Source of the DNA: Terrirubrum flagellatum
GTDB lineage: Bacteria > Pseudomonadota > Alphaproteobacteria > Rhizobiales > Beijerinckiaceae
Assembly (NCBI RefSeq): GCF_022059845.1
Contig: NZ_CP091851.1
Coordinates: forward strand, 2,852,001 to 2,916,000
Direction: 5' to 3'
DNA: 64,000 nucleotides
Positions 25,781 to 32,755 of the stretch are shown piece after piece (within the stretch, counting starts at the first letter, position 1; each line of letters opens with the position of its first letter). The notes under the pieces are model-generated. The model searched no databases. It saw nothing but the letters and a program-made list of their open reading frames with translations, and had not been told where the DNA came from. The position numbers and the translations under genes were made by a program.

Positions 25781-25782
25781 GT

Positions 25783-27186
25783 TCAACCGAGTTCCTTGAC
25801 GGGAAGATTGAGCCTGTCGCCAATGGCGCGCAGCGGCGCGCGGTGGTCGCCATAGACGATCGCCACATGATGTTCGAGCGCCTCGCCCATCATGCGCGCG
25901 GCGACGGTGCCGGTCGGCGCATCGAAGCGCAAAACGCCTGAGGCGCCTGAAAAACTCTTCGGCGCGCGGATCATCTCGGCCCCGCCGATGAAGAGCGTTC
26001 TGCCATTCTTCGCCTGTGAGATGCGCGCAACGGTGACGCGGCCGGGCCGCAGCGCGAACTCCTGCAGCAGCGGCATGCGCCGGTTGGAGTGAATCGTCGC
26101 GACCGGCGGCGTCTCCGGGTCAGCCATCGAGATCGGCGCCGATCCGCAATGCCAGACGACTCCAGTGTTGGACTCCGCATCCATATCGACGACATCGACG
26201 AGATAGGACGGCGCGCCGGCAAGCTCCTGAAGCATCAGCGCCGTCACCGCGCCATACATATCGGCTTCACAGGCGCACGGCGTCTTGCGTTCGTTGAGCA
26301 CGCCCATGGGGCCGCAGGCGGCGCAGCCAAACTCCGTGAACATTTCGGGCCAGCAGCGGACGGCCAGCGCCGACAACTTCTGCTCGTTTTTGATTTCGTC
26401 GAACGCGCCGAGAAGCTGGAAGGATTTCGCCAACTGCGGCTGATCGACCTCGTCGAGTCCGCCAAGACGCTTCTCCGCATCGGCGCGAAAGCGGCCGACA
26501 TCCGCGTCGGCGACTTTCGCGGCGCGCGAGAAAAGCTGCGGCAGTTCGATTTTCTCGACCGAGACGCCGGAAAGCGAGGCCAACTCCGCAGCATCATAGC
26601 GGCAGGTGTCGAAGCCTGCGGGATGCTCGCCGACAAGACCGATGCGCGCGCTCTTGAGTTTCGAGAGAACGGCGCGCGCGCGCTCGCCATCGACCGCCGT
26701 CATGGCGACGCGCGAGTCTGGCGCCGCGACCTCGTGGAACCGTCCTTCGGCGATGGCGGCGAGATCGCCGCGAAGATTCGCCGCATCAGGTTGAGCGTAG
26801 AGCCAACCGAATCTCTTTCCGGCGCGGCCCAACGCATGGCCCGCGAGATTGAGGCCGCAGAAACCGTTGAGCCGCAGGCGTCCGCCGGTGCGCGGTTCTG
26901 GAAACGCCCAGATCGCCAGCGGCGCCGACAGGCTTTCCGCGATCTTCACCGTCATCGTCGCGTCGGTGAACGTCACCTGCAGGATGAGAACGAGATCAAG
27001 CTTTTCTTCCTTCAGCGCCGCGAGCGCCGTTTCCGTCGCCGCGGCGTCGAACAGAAGCGCGCGACCGCCAAGAATTTCGCAGCCCGTCGCGTCGAGCGAC
27101 GCGAAAGCGCCACGCGCCATCTCCTCGGCATAGGGCACATCGAATGTCGGGCGAGCGAGCGGCAATACGCCGATGCGAAGAGTCAT
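25783..27186 (-). CDS. L-fucose/arabinose isomerase-fold protein, candidate sulfosugar aldose-ketose isomerase
   Basis: 467 residues. It resembles the FucI/AraA-like superfamily in overall architecture: an N-terminal alpha/beta region (MTLRIGVLPLARPTFD, DLVLILQVTFTDA) and a central part with CWPEMFTEFGCAACGPMGVL. Acidic and histidine residues suited for divalent metal binding are Glu307 and Asp309 in CACEADMYG, Asp334/Asp336 and His346 in VVWHCG. A barrel-like C-terminal domain follows. It does not look like YihS, the known N-acylglucosamine epimerase-type SQ isomerase. Its place between a Gfo/Idh protein and a YihT-like aldolase suggests it makes sulfofructose from sulfoquinovose. Substrate inferred from context only. 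Confidence 0.72.
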   Translation of the reverse strand: MTLRIGVLPLARPTFDVPYAEEMARGAFASLDATGCEILGGRALLFDAAATETALAALKEEKLDLVLILQVTFTDATMTVKIAESLSAPLAIWAFPEPRTGGRLRLNGFCGLNLAGHALGRAGKRFGWLYAQPDAANLRGDLAAIAEGRFHEVAAPDSRVAMTAVDGERARAVLSKLKSARIGLVGEHPAGFDTCRYDAAELASLSGVSVEKIELPQLFSRAAKVADADVGRFRADAEKRLGGLDEVDQPQLAKSFQLLGAFDEIKNEQKLSALAVRCWPEMFTEFGCAACGPMGVLNERKTPCACEADMYGAVTALMLQELAGAPSYLVDVVDMDAESNTGVVWHCGSAPISMADPETPPVATIHSNRRMPLLQEFALRPGRVTVARISQAKNGRTLFIGGAEMIRAPKSFSGASGVLRFDAPTGTVAARMMGEALEHHVAIVYGDHRAPLRAIGDRLNLPVKELG

Positions 27187-27246
27187 GAATGCGAACTCAC
27201 GCCCGAATTGAGACGAATATCTGGCGATGCCTGGCGCTTCATCATC

Positions 27247-28272
27247 TTAGAACGCCGAATAATGCGCGCGAAACGCCGCATCCTCGTGAGCGAGAGCGGG
27301 TTTCCCGCCGAAGCAAGGATGCGCGCTCCAGGGCGTCGCCTTCGCATCCGTCAGCGCGTTGATATCGCTCATGTAGGGCTTGCTCTCAGCGCGCAATCCC
27401 GAACGAATAGCGTCCCAATCGGGAAACGCCTTGAACGGCTCCGACCAGATCGCGCGCCCCGCGAGATAGCCCGACGCTCCGGCCTTGTAGGCGTAGTCGA
27501 GAACCGTGCGGAACTCTTTCATGCCCGCGCCAGCCGACAGCATAACCCACGGCCGCCCGGCGAGACGCCCCATCTCGCTGAAGAGATCCTGCGTCGCGCT
27601 ATCGTCGGCCTTGATCGATTTCGCCTCGACCGGGCTCTCAAGCTTGAAAATATCAATGCCATAGGCGGAATCCGCGAACACGCGCACGCTTTCAAGCACG
27701 TGGTCGGCGTGCTTGCCGGACATCTCAACATAATCCTTGGTCTGCGTCGCGTCGCTCGCAAGGGGATAGACGAGAAGTTCGAAGAGATAGGGAATATCAT
27801 AGCGCGCGCAGGCTTCGCCGATGCGTTTAGCGAAATCCTGCTGGGCGATGCGCACCGCGAGATCAGCGTCGGGCCGATACCAGGCAAGCACCTTCACCGC
27901 ATCGCCGCCGACGCGTTTGATCTTCTCTACCGACCAGTCGTCGATCTCCGACGAAAGGCGGCCGCTCGGCGCATCGCGGAACTGGTGCTCTTCCAGCGTG
28001 ACGATCAGCCCCTTCGCTGGCGACATCAGGGAAAGGCCGCGCGGCAGCGCATAGACGGGATCAAGCAGCAGCGCCGTCGCGTCGTCCTGCAACTCCTCCA
28101 CGAGCATCAATTTGAAGCGGGCGACATCGTCATAGGGCGCTTCGCCGCCGCGCGCCGCCTTGATCGGGTTGATGATCGGAGGGCGTTGATCGACGGCCAC
28201 CATCTTGAACAGGCCGCGCGCATCGGCGAGCCGGCGCATGCCCCACAGCTTGCCTGCGGACAGATTCATCAT
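27247..28272 (-). CDS. Class I aldolase of the LacD/YihT family, probable 6-deoxy-6-sulfofructose-1-phosphate aldolase
   Basis: 341 residues. The segments AVDQRPPI (about 26-33), GGDAVKVLAWYRPD (122-135), IFKLESP (208-214), PWVMLSAGAG (241-250) and AGASGYLAGRAIW (264-276) align in order with those I remember from E. coli YihT and from LacD. The lysine in the KxExP element (Lys210) is the expected Schiff-base residue. The enzyme would split a ketose 1-phosphate into DHAP and an aldehyde. If the sugar is sulfofructose 1-phosphate, the aldehyde is 3-sulfolactaldehyde. The start codon overlaps the kinase stop (ATGA), so the two are coupled. Tagatose-1,6-bisphosphate aldolase is the main alternative. 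Confidence 0.8.
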   Translation of the reverse strand: MMNLSAGKLWGMRRLADARGLFKMVAVDQRPPIINPIKAARGGEAPYDDVARFKLMLVEELQDDATALLLDPVYALPRGLSLMSPAKGLIVTLEEHQFRDAPSGRLSSEIDDWSVEKIKRVGGDAVKVLAWYRPDADLAVRIAQQDFAKRIGEACARYDIPYLFELLVYPLASDATQTKDYVEMSGKHADHVLESVRVFADSAYGIDIFKLESPVEAKSIKADDSATQDLFSEMGRLAGRPWVMLSAGAGMKEFRTVLDYAYKAGASGYLAGRAIWSEPFKAFPDWDAIRSGLRAESKPYMSDINALTDAKATPWSAHPCFGGKPALAHEDAAFRAHYSAF

Positions 28273-29162
28273 GCGCGTTCTCTCAGAAAAGCTTCGACTT
28301 CCGCGAGACGCGGCGCGCCGGCGCGGCCGCCGAAGCGCGTGCATTTGATCGCCGCCGTGGCGGAGGAAAAGCGAATGGCTTGAAGCTCATCCATTCCCGC
28401 AGCGAGCGCATAGGCGAAGGCGCCGTGAAAGACGTCGCCGGCGCCAAGCGTATCCACCGCGGTCACGGGAAAGGCGGGTGTGACGATGATCTCGCGCCCC
28501 TGGCGTAAATAGGTCCCGCGCACGCCGTCCGTGATCGCGAGCGAGACATGATCAGGTGCGGGAAAGGCGCGGATCGCCTGCAGCGCATCGTCGTGGCCGG
28601 TCATCTCGCGCGCTGCCTGCATGGCGAAGACAAGATGAGTAGCGGCCGAAAGAAGTTCGCGATTTTCAGGCGCGCGATCGCCATCGAGCACGCCAAACGC
28701 GCCCGCCGCGCGCGCCGCCCCGAACATGCGCAGCGCGCCCGCCTGCCAGCGCGTGTCCGCCATCACGGATTGCACGCCGCGCGGCAGGTCCGCCGGCAAC
28801 CAGGAGGGATCGTCGGGAATGCCAGGATCGGCGTAATTGATCACCATGCGCTCGCCGGCGCCATCAACAAGCACCGCCGAGGACGAGGATTTGAGGCCGG
28901 GAAAGCGACGGCAGAGGCTGCAGTCCACCCCCTCCGCCTCCAGCGCCTCGATAATGTTGCGGCCGGTGGAATCCTCGCCCAGTCGGCTCGCCAGAAGCGC
29001 GCGGCCGCCAAGCCGCGCCACCGCCACGGAGGCGTTCGCGGCGATCCCGCCGCCGACGATCTCGACCGAGTGGGCGCGGTGCTTCTCCCCGGTCGTGGGG
29101 AAGCCCGGCACGCCATAGACATGGTCCTGCGTCGCGATGCCGAGACAAAGAACGCTGATCAT
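28269..29162 (-). CDS. PfkB-family sugar kinase, YihV-like (probable 6-deoxy-6-sulfofructose kinase)
   Basis: 297 residues, ribokinase fold. The catalytic motif TLGAGDVFHGAF has Asp243 as base. Several features match YihV as I remember it: VEIVGGGIAANASVAVARLG, KSSSSAVLVDGAGERMVINY, VMADTRWQAGA, VLDGD and the C-terminal AIKCTRFGGRAG. The last element and the VINY segment are unusual in ordinary PfkB or ribokinases. It would phosphorylate sulfofructose at C1 with ATP. Start at ATG 29162, about 86 bases after an inverted repeat that could be its operator. First gene of the kinase-aldolase-isomerase-Gfo/Idh operon. Confidence 0.85.
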   Translation of the reverse strand: MISVLCLGIATQDHVYGVPGFPTTGEKHRAHSVEIVGGGIAANASVAVARLGGRALLASRLGEDSTGRNIIEALEAEGVDCSLCRRFPGLKSSSSAVLVDGAGERMVINYADPGIPDDPSWLPADLPRGVQSVMADTRWQAGALRMFGAARAAGAFGVLDGDRAPENRELLSAATHLVFAMQAAREMTGHDDALQAIRAFPAPDHVSLAITDGVRGTYLRQGREIIVTPAFPVTAVDTLGAGDVFHGAFAYALAAGMDELQAIRFSSATAAIKCTRFGGRAGAPRLAEVEAFLRERA

Positions 29163-29247
29163 CAGTGGGTTGGGCTCGAGCGGGCGGCGTGGGAAGCGCC
29201 AAGGAGCCGGCGCGAGACGCCGGGCCTTGATCCCCGGCAAACTATCA

Positions 29248-29270
29248 AGTCTTATATCTTTTACAAGACT
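29248..29270. promoter_or_regulatory. Inverted repeat, probable operator of the kinase-aldolase-isomerase operon
   Basis: Near-perfect inverted repeat with 9-base arms AGTCTTATA (29248-29256) and TACAAGACT (29262-29270), one mismatch, 5-base spacer. It overlaps the last codon of the DUF4440 gene and stands 85 bases upstream of the kinase start, a suitable operator distance. GTCTTATAT inside the left arm is also present in the palindrome between suyA and the GntR/UTRA gene. Confidence 0.5.
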
Positions 29271-29644
29271 GCAGTTTCAGCCGGTGTTCCCTGATGAAAC
29301 GTCATTCTCCAGCCGTGCGTTCCGCGGACCCAAATCGAGCTTCGGTTGGTTCGCCGCCCGCTCCCGCCAACCGCGACATAGGTCGCGATCACGATGTCGG
29401 CGCTCAGTCGTCTAAGCCTGAAATCGACGATCGCTAGCTGCTCCGAGGGCGTGGGATTGCGCATCAGGGCGTCGATGACGCTGCTGCGGTCATACACGCG
29501 GCCAGAGCGGCCAAATTCAACGAAGTCTTCGGTCAACAAGCTTTCGAGCGCAGCGGCGTCCGAACGCACCGATGTTTCAAGGAGACGCAGCTCCAGCGTC
29601 AGGACTTCATCTGGCGCTGCGTTTCCGACGGCGTCATCGCCCAT
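29261..29644 (-). CDS. DUF4440 / SnoaL-like (NTF2-fold) protein
   Basis: 127 residues with the small cone-shaped NTF2-like pattern: LELRLLETSVRSDAAALESL, then LTEDFVEFGRSGRVYDR, RSSVIDAL, and the C-terminal RTNRSSIWVRGTHGWRMTFH followed by QGTP. The VWVR..gWRMxFHQGTP ending is typical of DUF4440 proteins, which often occur next to regulators or enzymes and have no general function. The start overlaps the epimerase stop by 11 bases, so it belongs to the epimerase transcript. Its 3' end overlaps an inverted repeat that probably controls the following kinase gene. Confidence 0.8.
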   Translation of the reverse strand: MGDDAVGNAAPDEVLTLELRLLETSVRSDAAALESLLTEDFVEFGRSGRVYDRSSVIDALMRNPTPSEQLAIVDFRLRRLSADIVIATYVAVGGSGRRTNRSSIWVRGTHGWRMTFHQGTPAETAVL

Positions 29645-30686
29645 TCACGAACCGGTATTCCGTGACCTGCCGATAGAGCTCACCCGGCCGCAGCACCGTC
29701 GAGGGGAATTGCGGCAGGTTCGGCGAGTTCGGCACATGCTGCGGCTCGAAGCACATGCCGCCGCTCGGCTGATAGGGAACGCCGTCTAGTCCGGGAACAG
29801 ACATCTGCATCTTGAATGCGTCGTAGAATTGCATCGCCGGTTCGGTCGTCCAGACCTCCATCGAAAGGCCTGATTTTTTCGATGCCGTGGTCGCCGCATG
29901 CACGACATCCATGCCGCTCTTTGCGATCGCTTCACGTCGATCGCCGCGCAGCATGAAATTATTGTCGTAGCGGATGCGCTGACCATCCGCGCCCTGCATG
30001 CGGATCGGCCGCGCCGTCCTGAAATCGAGCGGCGTGCCCGCGACGTTGCGCATCTCGCCAGTCGGGATGAGATATTCATCGACCGGCGTATAGACGTCGG
30101 CGCGAACCTCAAGCGTATGATCGAGAATGTCCGCCGAGCCGTCGAGATTGAAATAGGAGTGATGACAGAAATTCACCACCGTCGGCCCGTTGCAGGTGGC
30201 GACAAGCCCCATGCGCAGGATCGCCGGCTCAAGCAGAGTGTAACGGCACGTCAGCGTCAGAGCGCCGGGATAGCCCTTGTCGCCGTCAGGCGAATGCAGC
30301 GCCATCACGACGTAATGATCGGCCTGATCGAGAATGGTCCAGGGCCGCTGCCCGAATCCGCCGCCGCCGCCATGCAGCGAGTTGCGGTCGAATTCGTTGA
30401 TCGGCAATTGATGGGTCTTGCCGTCGAGCGTGAATTTTCCGCCGGCGATGCGATTGGCGAAACGGCCGGCGATGGCGCCGAAATGCGGCGAATGATCGAG
30501 ATAATCTTCGAGGCTGTTGAGGCCAAGCACGACGCGCTGCATCTTGCCGTCGGCGAGTGGGACCTGCAGGTCCCGCACCACCGCGCCCCATTCGATGATC
30601 TTCGCCGTCGCGCCCGCCTTCGAGCGCAACGTCACTTCGCGGATTTCGCGCCCATCGGGAAGGACGCCGAAAACGGCAGGCTTCAT
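29634..30686 (-). CDS. Aldose 1-epimerase (mutarotase) family protein
   Basis: 350 residues, GalM type. Family positions seen are VLGLNSLEDYLDHSPHFGAI with AGRFANRIAGGKF, NSLHGGGGGFG with the first active-site histidine, NFCHHSYFNLDG with the second, and the C-terminal FEPQHVPNSPN region with the catalytic glutamate. GTG at 30689 is possible, but ATG 30686, which overlaps the glyoxalase stop, is simpler. It would speed interconversion of sugar anomers in the cytoplasm or periplasm (no signal peptide visible). E. coli sulfoquinovose clusters contain a mutarotase (YihR), so in this locus a sulfoquinovose anomer is a plausible substrate, although GalM proteins are broad. Confidence 0.88.
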   Translation of the reverse strand: MKPAVFGVLPDGREIREVTLRSKAGATAKIIEWGAVVRDLQVPLADGKMQRVVLGLNSLEDYLDHSPHFGAIAGRFANRIAGGKFTLDGKTHQLPINEFDRNSLHGGGGGFGQRPWTILDQADHYVVMALHSPDGDKGYPGALTLTCRYTLLEPAILRMGLVATCNGPTVVNFCHHSYFNLDGSADILDHTLEVRADVYTPVDEYLIPTGEMRNVAGTPLDFRTARPIRMQGADGQRIRYDNNFMLRGDRREAIAKSGMDVVHAATTASKKSGLSMEVWTTEPAMQFYDAFKMQMSVPGLDGVPYQPSGGMCFEPQHVPNSPNLPQFPSTVLRPGELYRQVTEYRFVNGR

Positions 30687-31126
30687 CACCAGGTTCCCGT
30701 GTTCGGCATGGAGGCCCAGGGCTCGGCCTTCGCTTTCGGTTCGCCCTTTTGCAACAATTCGATCGAGATGCCGTCGGGCGAACGGACGAAAGCCATATTG
30801 CCGTCGCGCGGCGGGCGATTGATGGTGACGCCCGCCTTCATCAATTTGTCGCAGAGCGCATAGATGTCGTCGACGCGATAGGCGAGATGGCCGAAATTGC
30901 GGCCGCCCTGATATTCCTTCTCATCCCAGTTGTAGGTGAGTTCGAGCAGCGGCCAACGGCTTTCCTTGTCCTTGCCGATGTCGTCGGGCGCCGCGAGAAA
31001 CACCAGCGTATATTTGCCTTCCGGCCGATCGACGCGCCTGACTTCGACGAGGCCGAGCTTCTTGACCCAGAAGTCGAGCGACTTATCGAGATCGCCGACG
31101 CGAACCATGGTATGCAAATATTCCAT
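30686..31126 (-). CDS. gloA: Lactoylglutathione lyase (glyoxalase I, VOC superfamily)
   Basis: 146 residues, a normal size for bacterial glyoxalase I. The four metal ligands all have counterparts: His5 (YLHTMVRV), Glu62 (LLELTYNW), His80 (FGHLAYRV) and Glu123 (SIELLQ). [15 protein letters not shown] is almost diagnostic for GloA. The ATG at 31126 follows an AGGGAGAC site; the much longer open frame (to 31345) is not protein-like. It detoxifies methylglyoxal with glutathione, and DHAP-forming aldolase pathways raise methylglyoxal, which may explain its place at the head of this gene group. The C-terminal tail (about 20 residues, Pro/Trp rich) is not part of the core. Confidence 0.9.
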   Translation of the reverse strand: MEYLHTMVRVGDLDKSLDFWVKKLGLVEVRRVDRPEGKYTLVFLAAPDDIGKDKESRWPLLELTYNWDEKEYQGGRNFGHLAYRVDDIYALCDKLMKAGVTINRPPRDGNMAFVRSPDGISIELLQKGEPKAKAEPWASMPNTGTW

Positions 31127-31193
31127 CACTTGTCTCCCTTGCGTTTCTCCTACACATGACCCGCCCGACGCATAAGTCAAAGGAAATTCATTG

Positions 31194-32564
31194 ATGACCG
31201 CGAAAGAGCGCGTCGCGCTCATTTCGATCCTGACAACCGTTCTCATCACGGCGGCGAAAGGCGTCACGGGCTGGATCACGGGCTCGCTCGCATTGCAGTC
31301 GGATGCGGCGCAAAGTCTTCTTGACGTGGCGGCGACGACCATCACCTACCTCGTGGTGCGCGCGGCCGATCAGCCGCCTGACGAAGAGCATCCTTACGGC
31401 CACGCCAAGTTCGAATCCGTGGCGGCGCTCGGCCAAACCGCGCTGCTTTGCGCCCTGTCAGGCATCGTCGCCTTCGAGGGCGTGCGCCGTCTTCTTGCGA
31501 ATGAATCGCATGTCGAGACGTCGATCGTCGCATTCGTCGTGCTGATCATTTCCATCGCGGTCGACGCCTGGCGCTGGCGCGCGCTGACGAAGACAGCGAA
31601 GGCGACGGGAAGCGAAGCGCTTGCGGCGGATGCGCTGCATTTCTCGTCCGACCTCGTCAATTCGGCGCTCGTGATCGTCGCGCTTGGCGCCGCGGCGATC
31701 GGTTATCCCCAGGTCGACGCCTTTGTCGCCGTCGCCGTCGCGATCTTCATCGGCGCGGCGGGATGGCGTCTTGGCCGACGCACGATCGACTCGCTCGTCG
31801 ACGCCGCGCCAAAAGAATTATCGCAGAAGATCGCAGCGCGCGCGCAAGCCATTCCTGGCGTGGTCAATGTCGAGACGATCAAGCTGCGCAAGGCCGGCCC
31901 TGACATTCTCGGCGAGATCGGCGTGCTCGTCTCGCGCACGCTGCCGCTCGAACGGGTGTCGGACCTCAAATGCAGGATCGCCGATGCGATTGTGGAAGAG
32001 TCTCCGGCCGCGAAGATTGTCGTCACCGCCAATCCCATCGCGCTTGATGACGAGAGCTTGCGCGAGCGCGTGCTGGTGATCGCGGCGCGCCTGCATCTGC
32101 CGGTGCATCACGTCACCATCCAGCATGTCGAGGAGCGGCTTTCGATCAGCCTCGACCTCGAGGTCGATGGCTCGATGCCGCTCGGCGAGGCCCATGGCCT
32201 GGCCTCCTCGCTCGAAGAAGCGATCCGCGGGGAATTGGGATCCGGCATCGAGGTCGACACTCATATTGAACCGCTGGAGATCAGCGAATGGGCGGGGGCC
32301 GACACGGACGAAGAGACCCGCGCCAGGATGGCGGAAGCGCTCGCCCGCTTCGCTCACGACACGGCCGCCATCGCCGACATCCACAGCGTGCGGGCGCGGA
32401 CGACCAGCGCGGGGCTGGTGGTCAATTATCATTGCCGGGTTGATCCGGCCCTGCCGGTGGCGGCCGTCCATGACGAGGTCGATTCGATCGAACAGAAGCT
32501 GCGCCACGAAAATCCCGACATTCACCGGGTCGTCGGCCATGCGGAGCCGCGGCGGGACGCCTGA
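31194..32564 (+). CDS. Cation diffusion facilitator transporter with an extended C-terminal region
   Basis: 456 residues, compared with about 300 for typical CDF proteins. Six membrane segments lie in about residues 8-200. The TM5 metal site is canonical (His149/Asp153 in ALHFSSD). In TM2 the position usually His or Asp is Gln40 (SDAAQSLLD, with Asp44), an uncommon combination. After the membrane part there seem to be three ferredoxin-like CTD units, at about 210-282, 290-360 and 378-452. The CTDs normally bind metal and drive dimerisation. The start is ATG 31194 after an AAAGGA site. It exports a divalent metal; which one cannot be read. Confidence 0.85.
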   Translation: MTAKERVALISILTTVLITAAKGVTGWITGSLALQSDAAQSLLDVAATTITYLVVRAADQPPDEEHPYGHAKFESVAALGQTALLCALSGIVAFEGVRRLLANESHVETSIVAFVVLIISIAVDAWRWRALTKTAKATGSEALAADALHFSSDLVNSALVIVALGAAAIGYPQVDAFVAVAVAIFIGAAGWRLGRRTIDSLVDAAPKELSQKIAARAQAIPGVVNVETIKLRKAGPDILGEIGVLVSRTLPLERVSDLKCRIADAIVEESPAAKIVVTANPIALDDESLRERVLVIAARLHLPVHHVTIQHVEERLSISLDLEVDGSMPLGEAHGLASSLEEAIRGELGSGIEVDTHIEPLEISEWAGADTDEETRARMAEALARFAHDTAAIADIHSVRARTTSAGLVVNYHCRVDPALPVAAVHDEVDSIEQKLRHENPDIHRVVGHAEPRRDA

Positions 32565-32680
32565 CGCGTTCAAAAACCGGATTTGAGCGCCTCCAGCGAC
32601 CCGTACTGTAGACAAGGCGGGGCGCAGAGGGTGATCATGCCTGCTGCGGCCGAAGCTCCAAAGAATGTGCGCCGCCGCAC

Positions 32681-32695
32681 TTGAACATTGTTCAA
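32681..32695. promoter_or_regulatory. Palindromic operator candidate, site 1 (TTGAACATTGTTCAA)
   Basis: A 15-base palindrome with 7-base arms around a central T, lying 61 bases upstream of the acyltransferase fusion start. A closely similar palindrome follows 24 bases later (centre to centre). The sequence is AT-rich in a GC-rich region. Its form suits a TetR/AcrR-type regulator that is not encoded in the window. Confidence 0.65.
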
Positions 32696-32704
32696 AGAGG
32701 CGCT

Positions 32705-32719
32705 ATGAACATTGTTCAT
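32705..32719. promoter_or_regulatory. Palindromic operator candidate, site 2 (ATGAACATTGTTCAT)
   Basis: The second of two tandem 15-base palindromes, sharing TGAACATTGTTCA with site 1. Centre-to-centre distance is 24 bases, close to two helix turns plus a few bases. It ends 36 bases before the ATG of the MFS/PlsC/AMP-ligase gene, so binding would block transcription initiation there. Confidence 0.65.
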
Positions 32720-32755
32720 TAAGCCATTGTCACGATCCGATCCGGAGTCGTTCTG

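Noticed and set aside
26089-28383. 764-codon open frame on the + strand opposite the isomerase and aldolase genes
   Set aside because: Arg/His-rich reverse-strand shadow; the - strand products have clear motifs and translational coupling.
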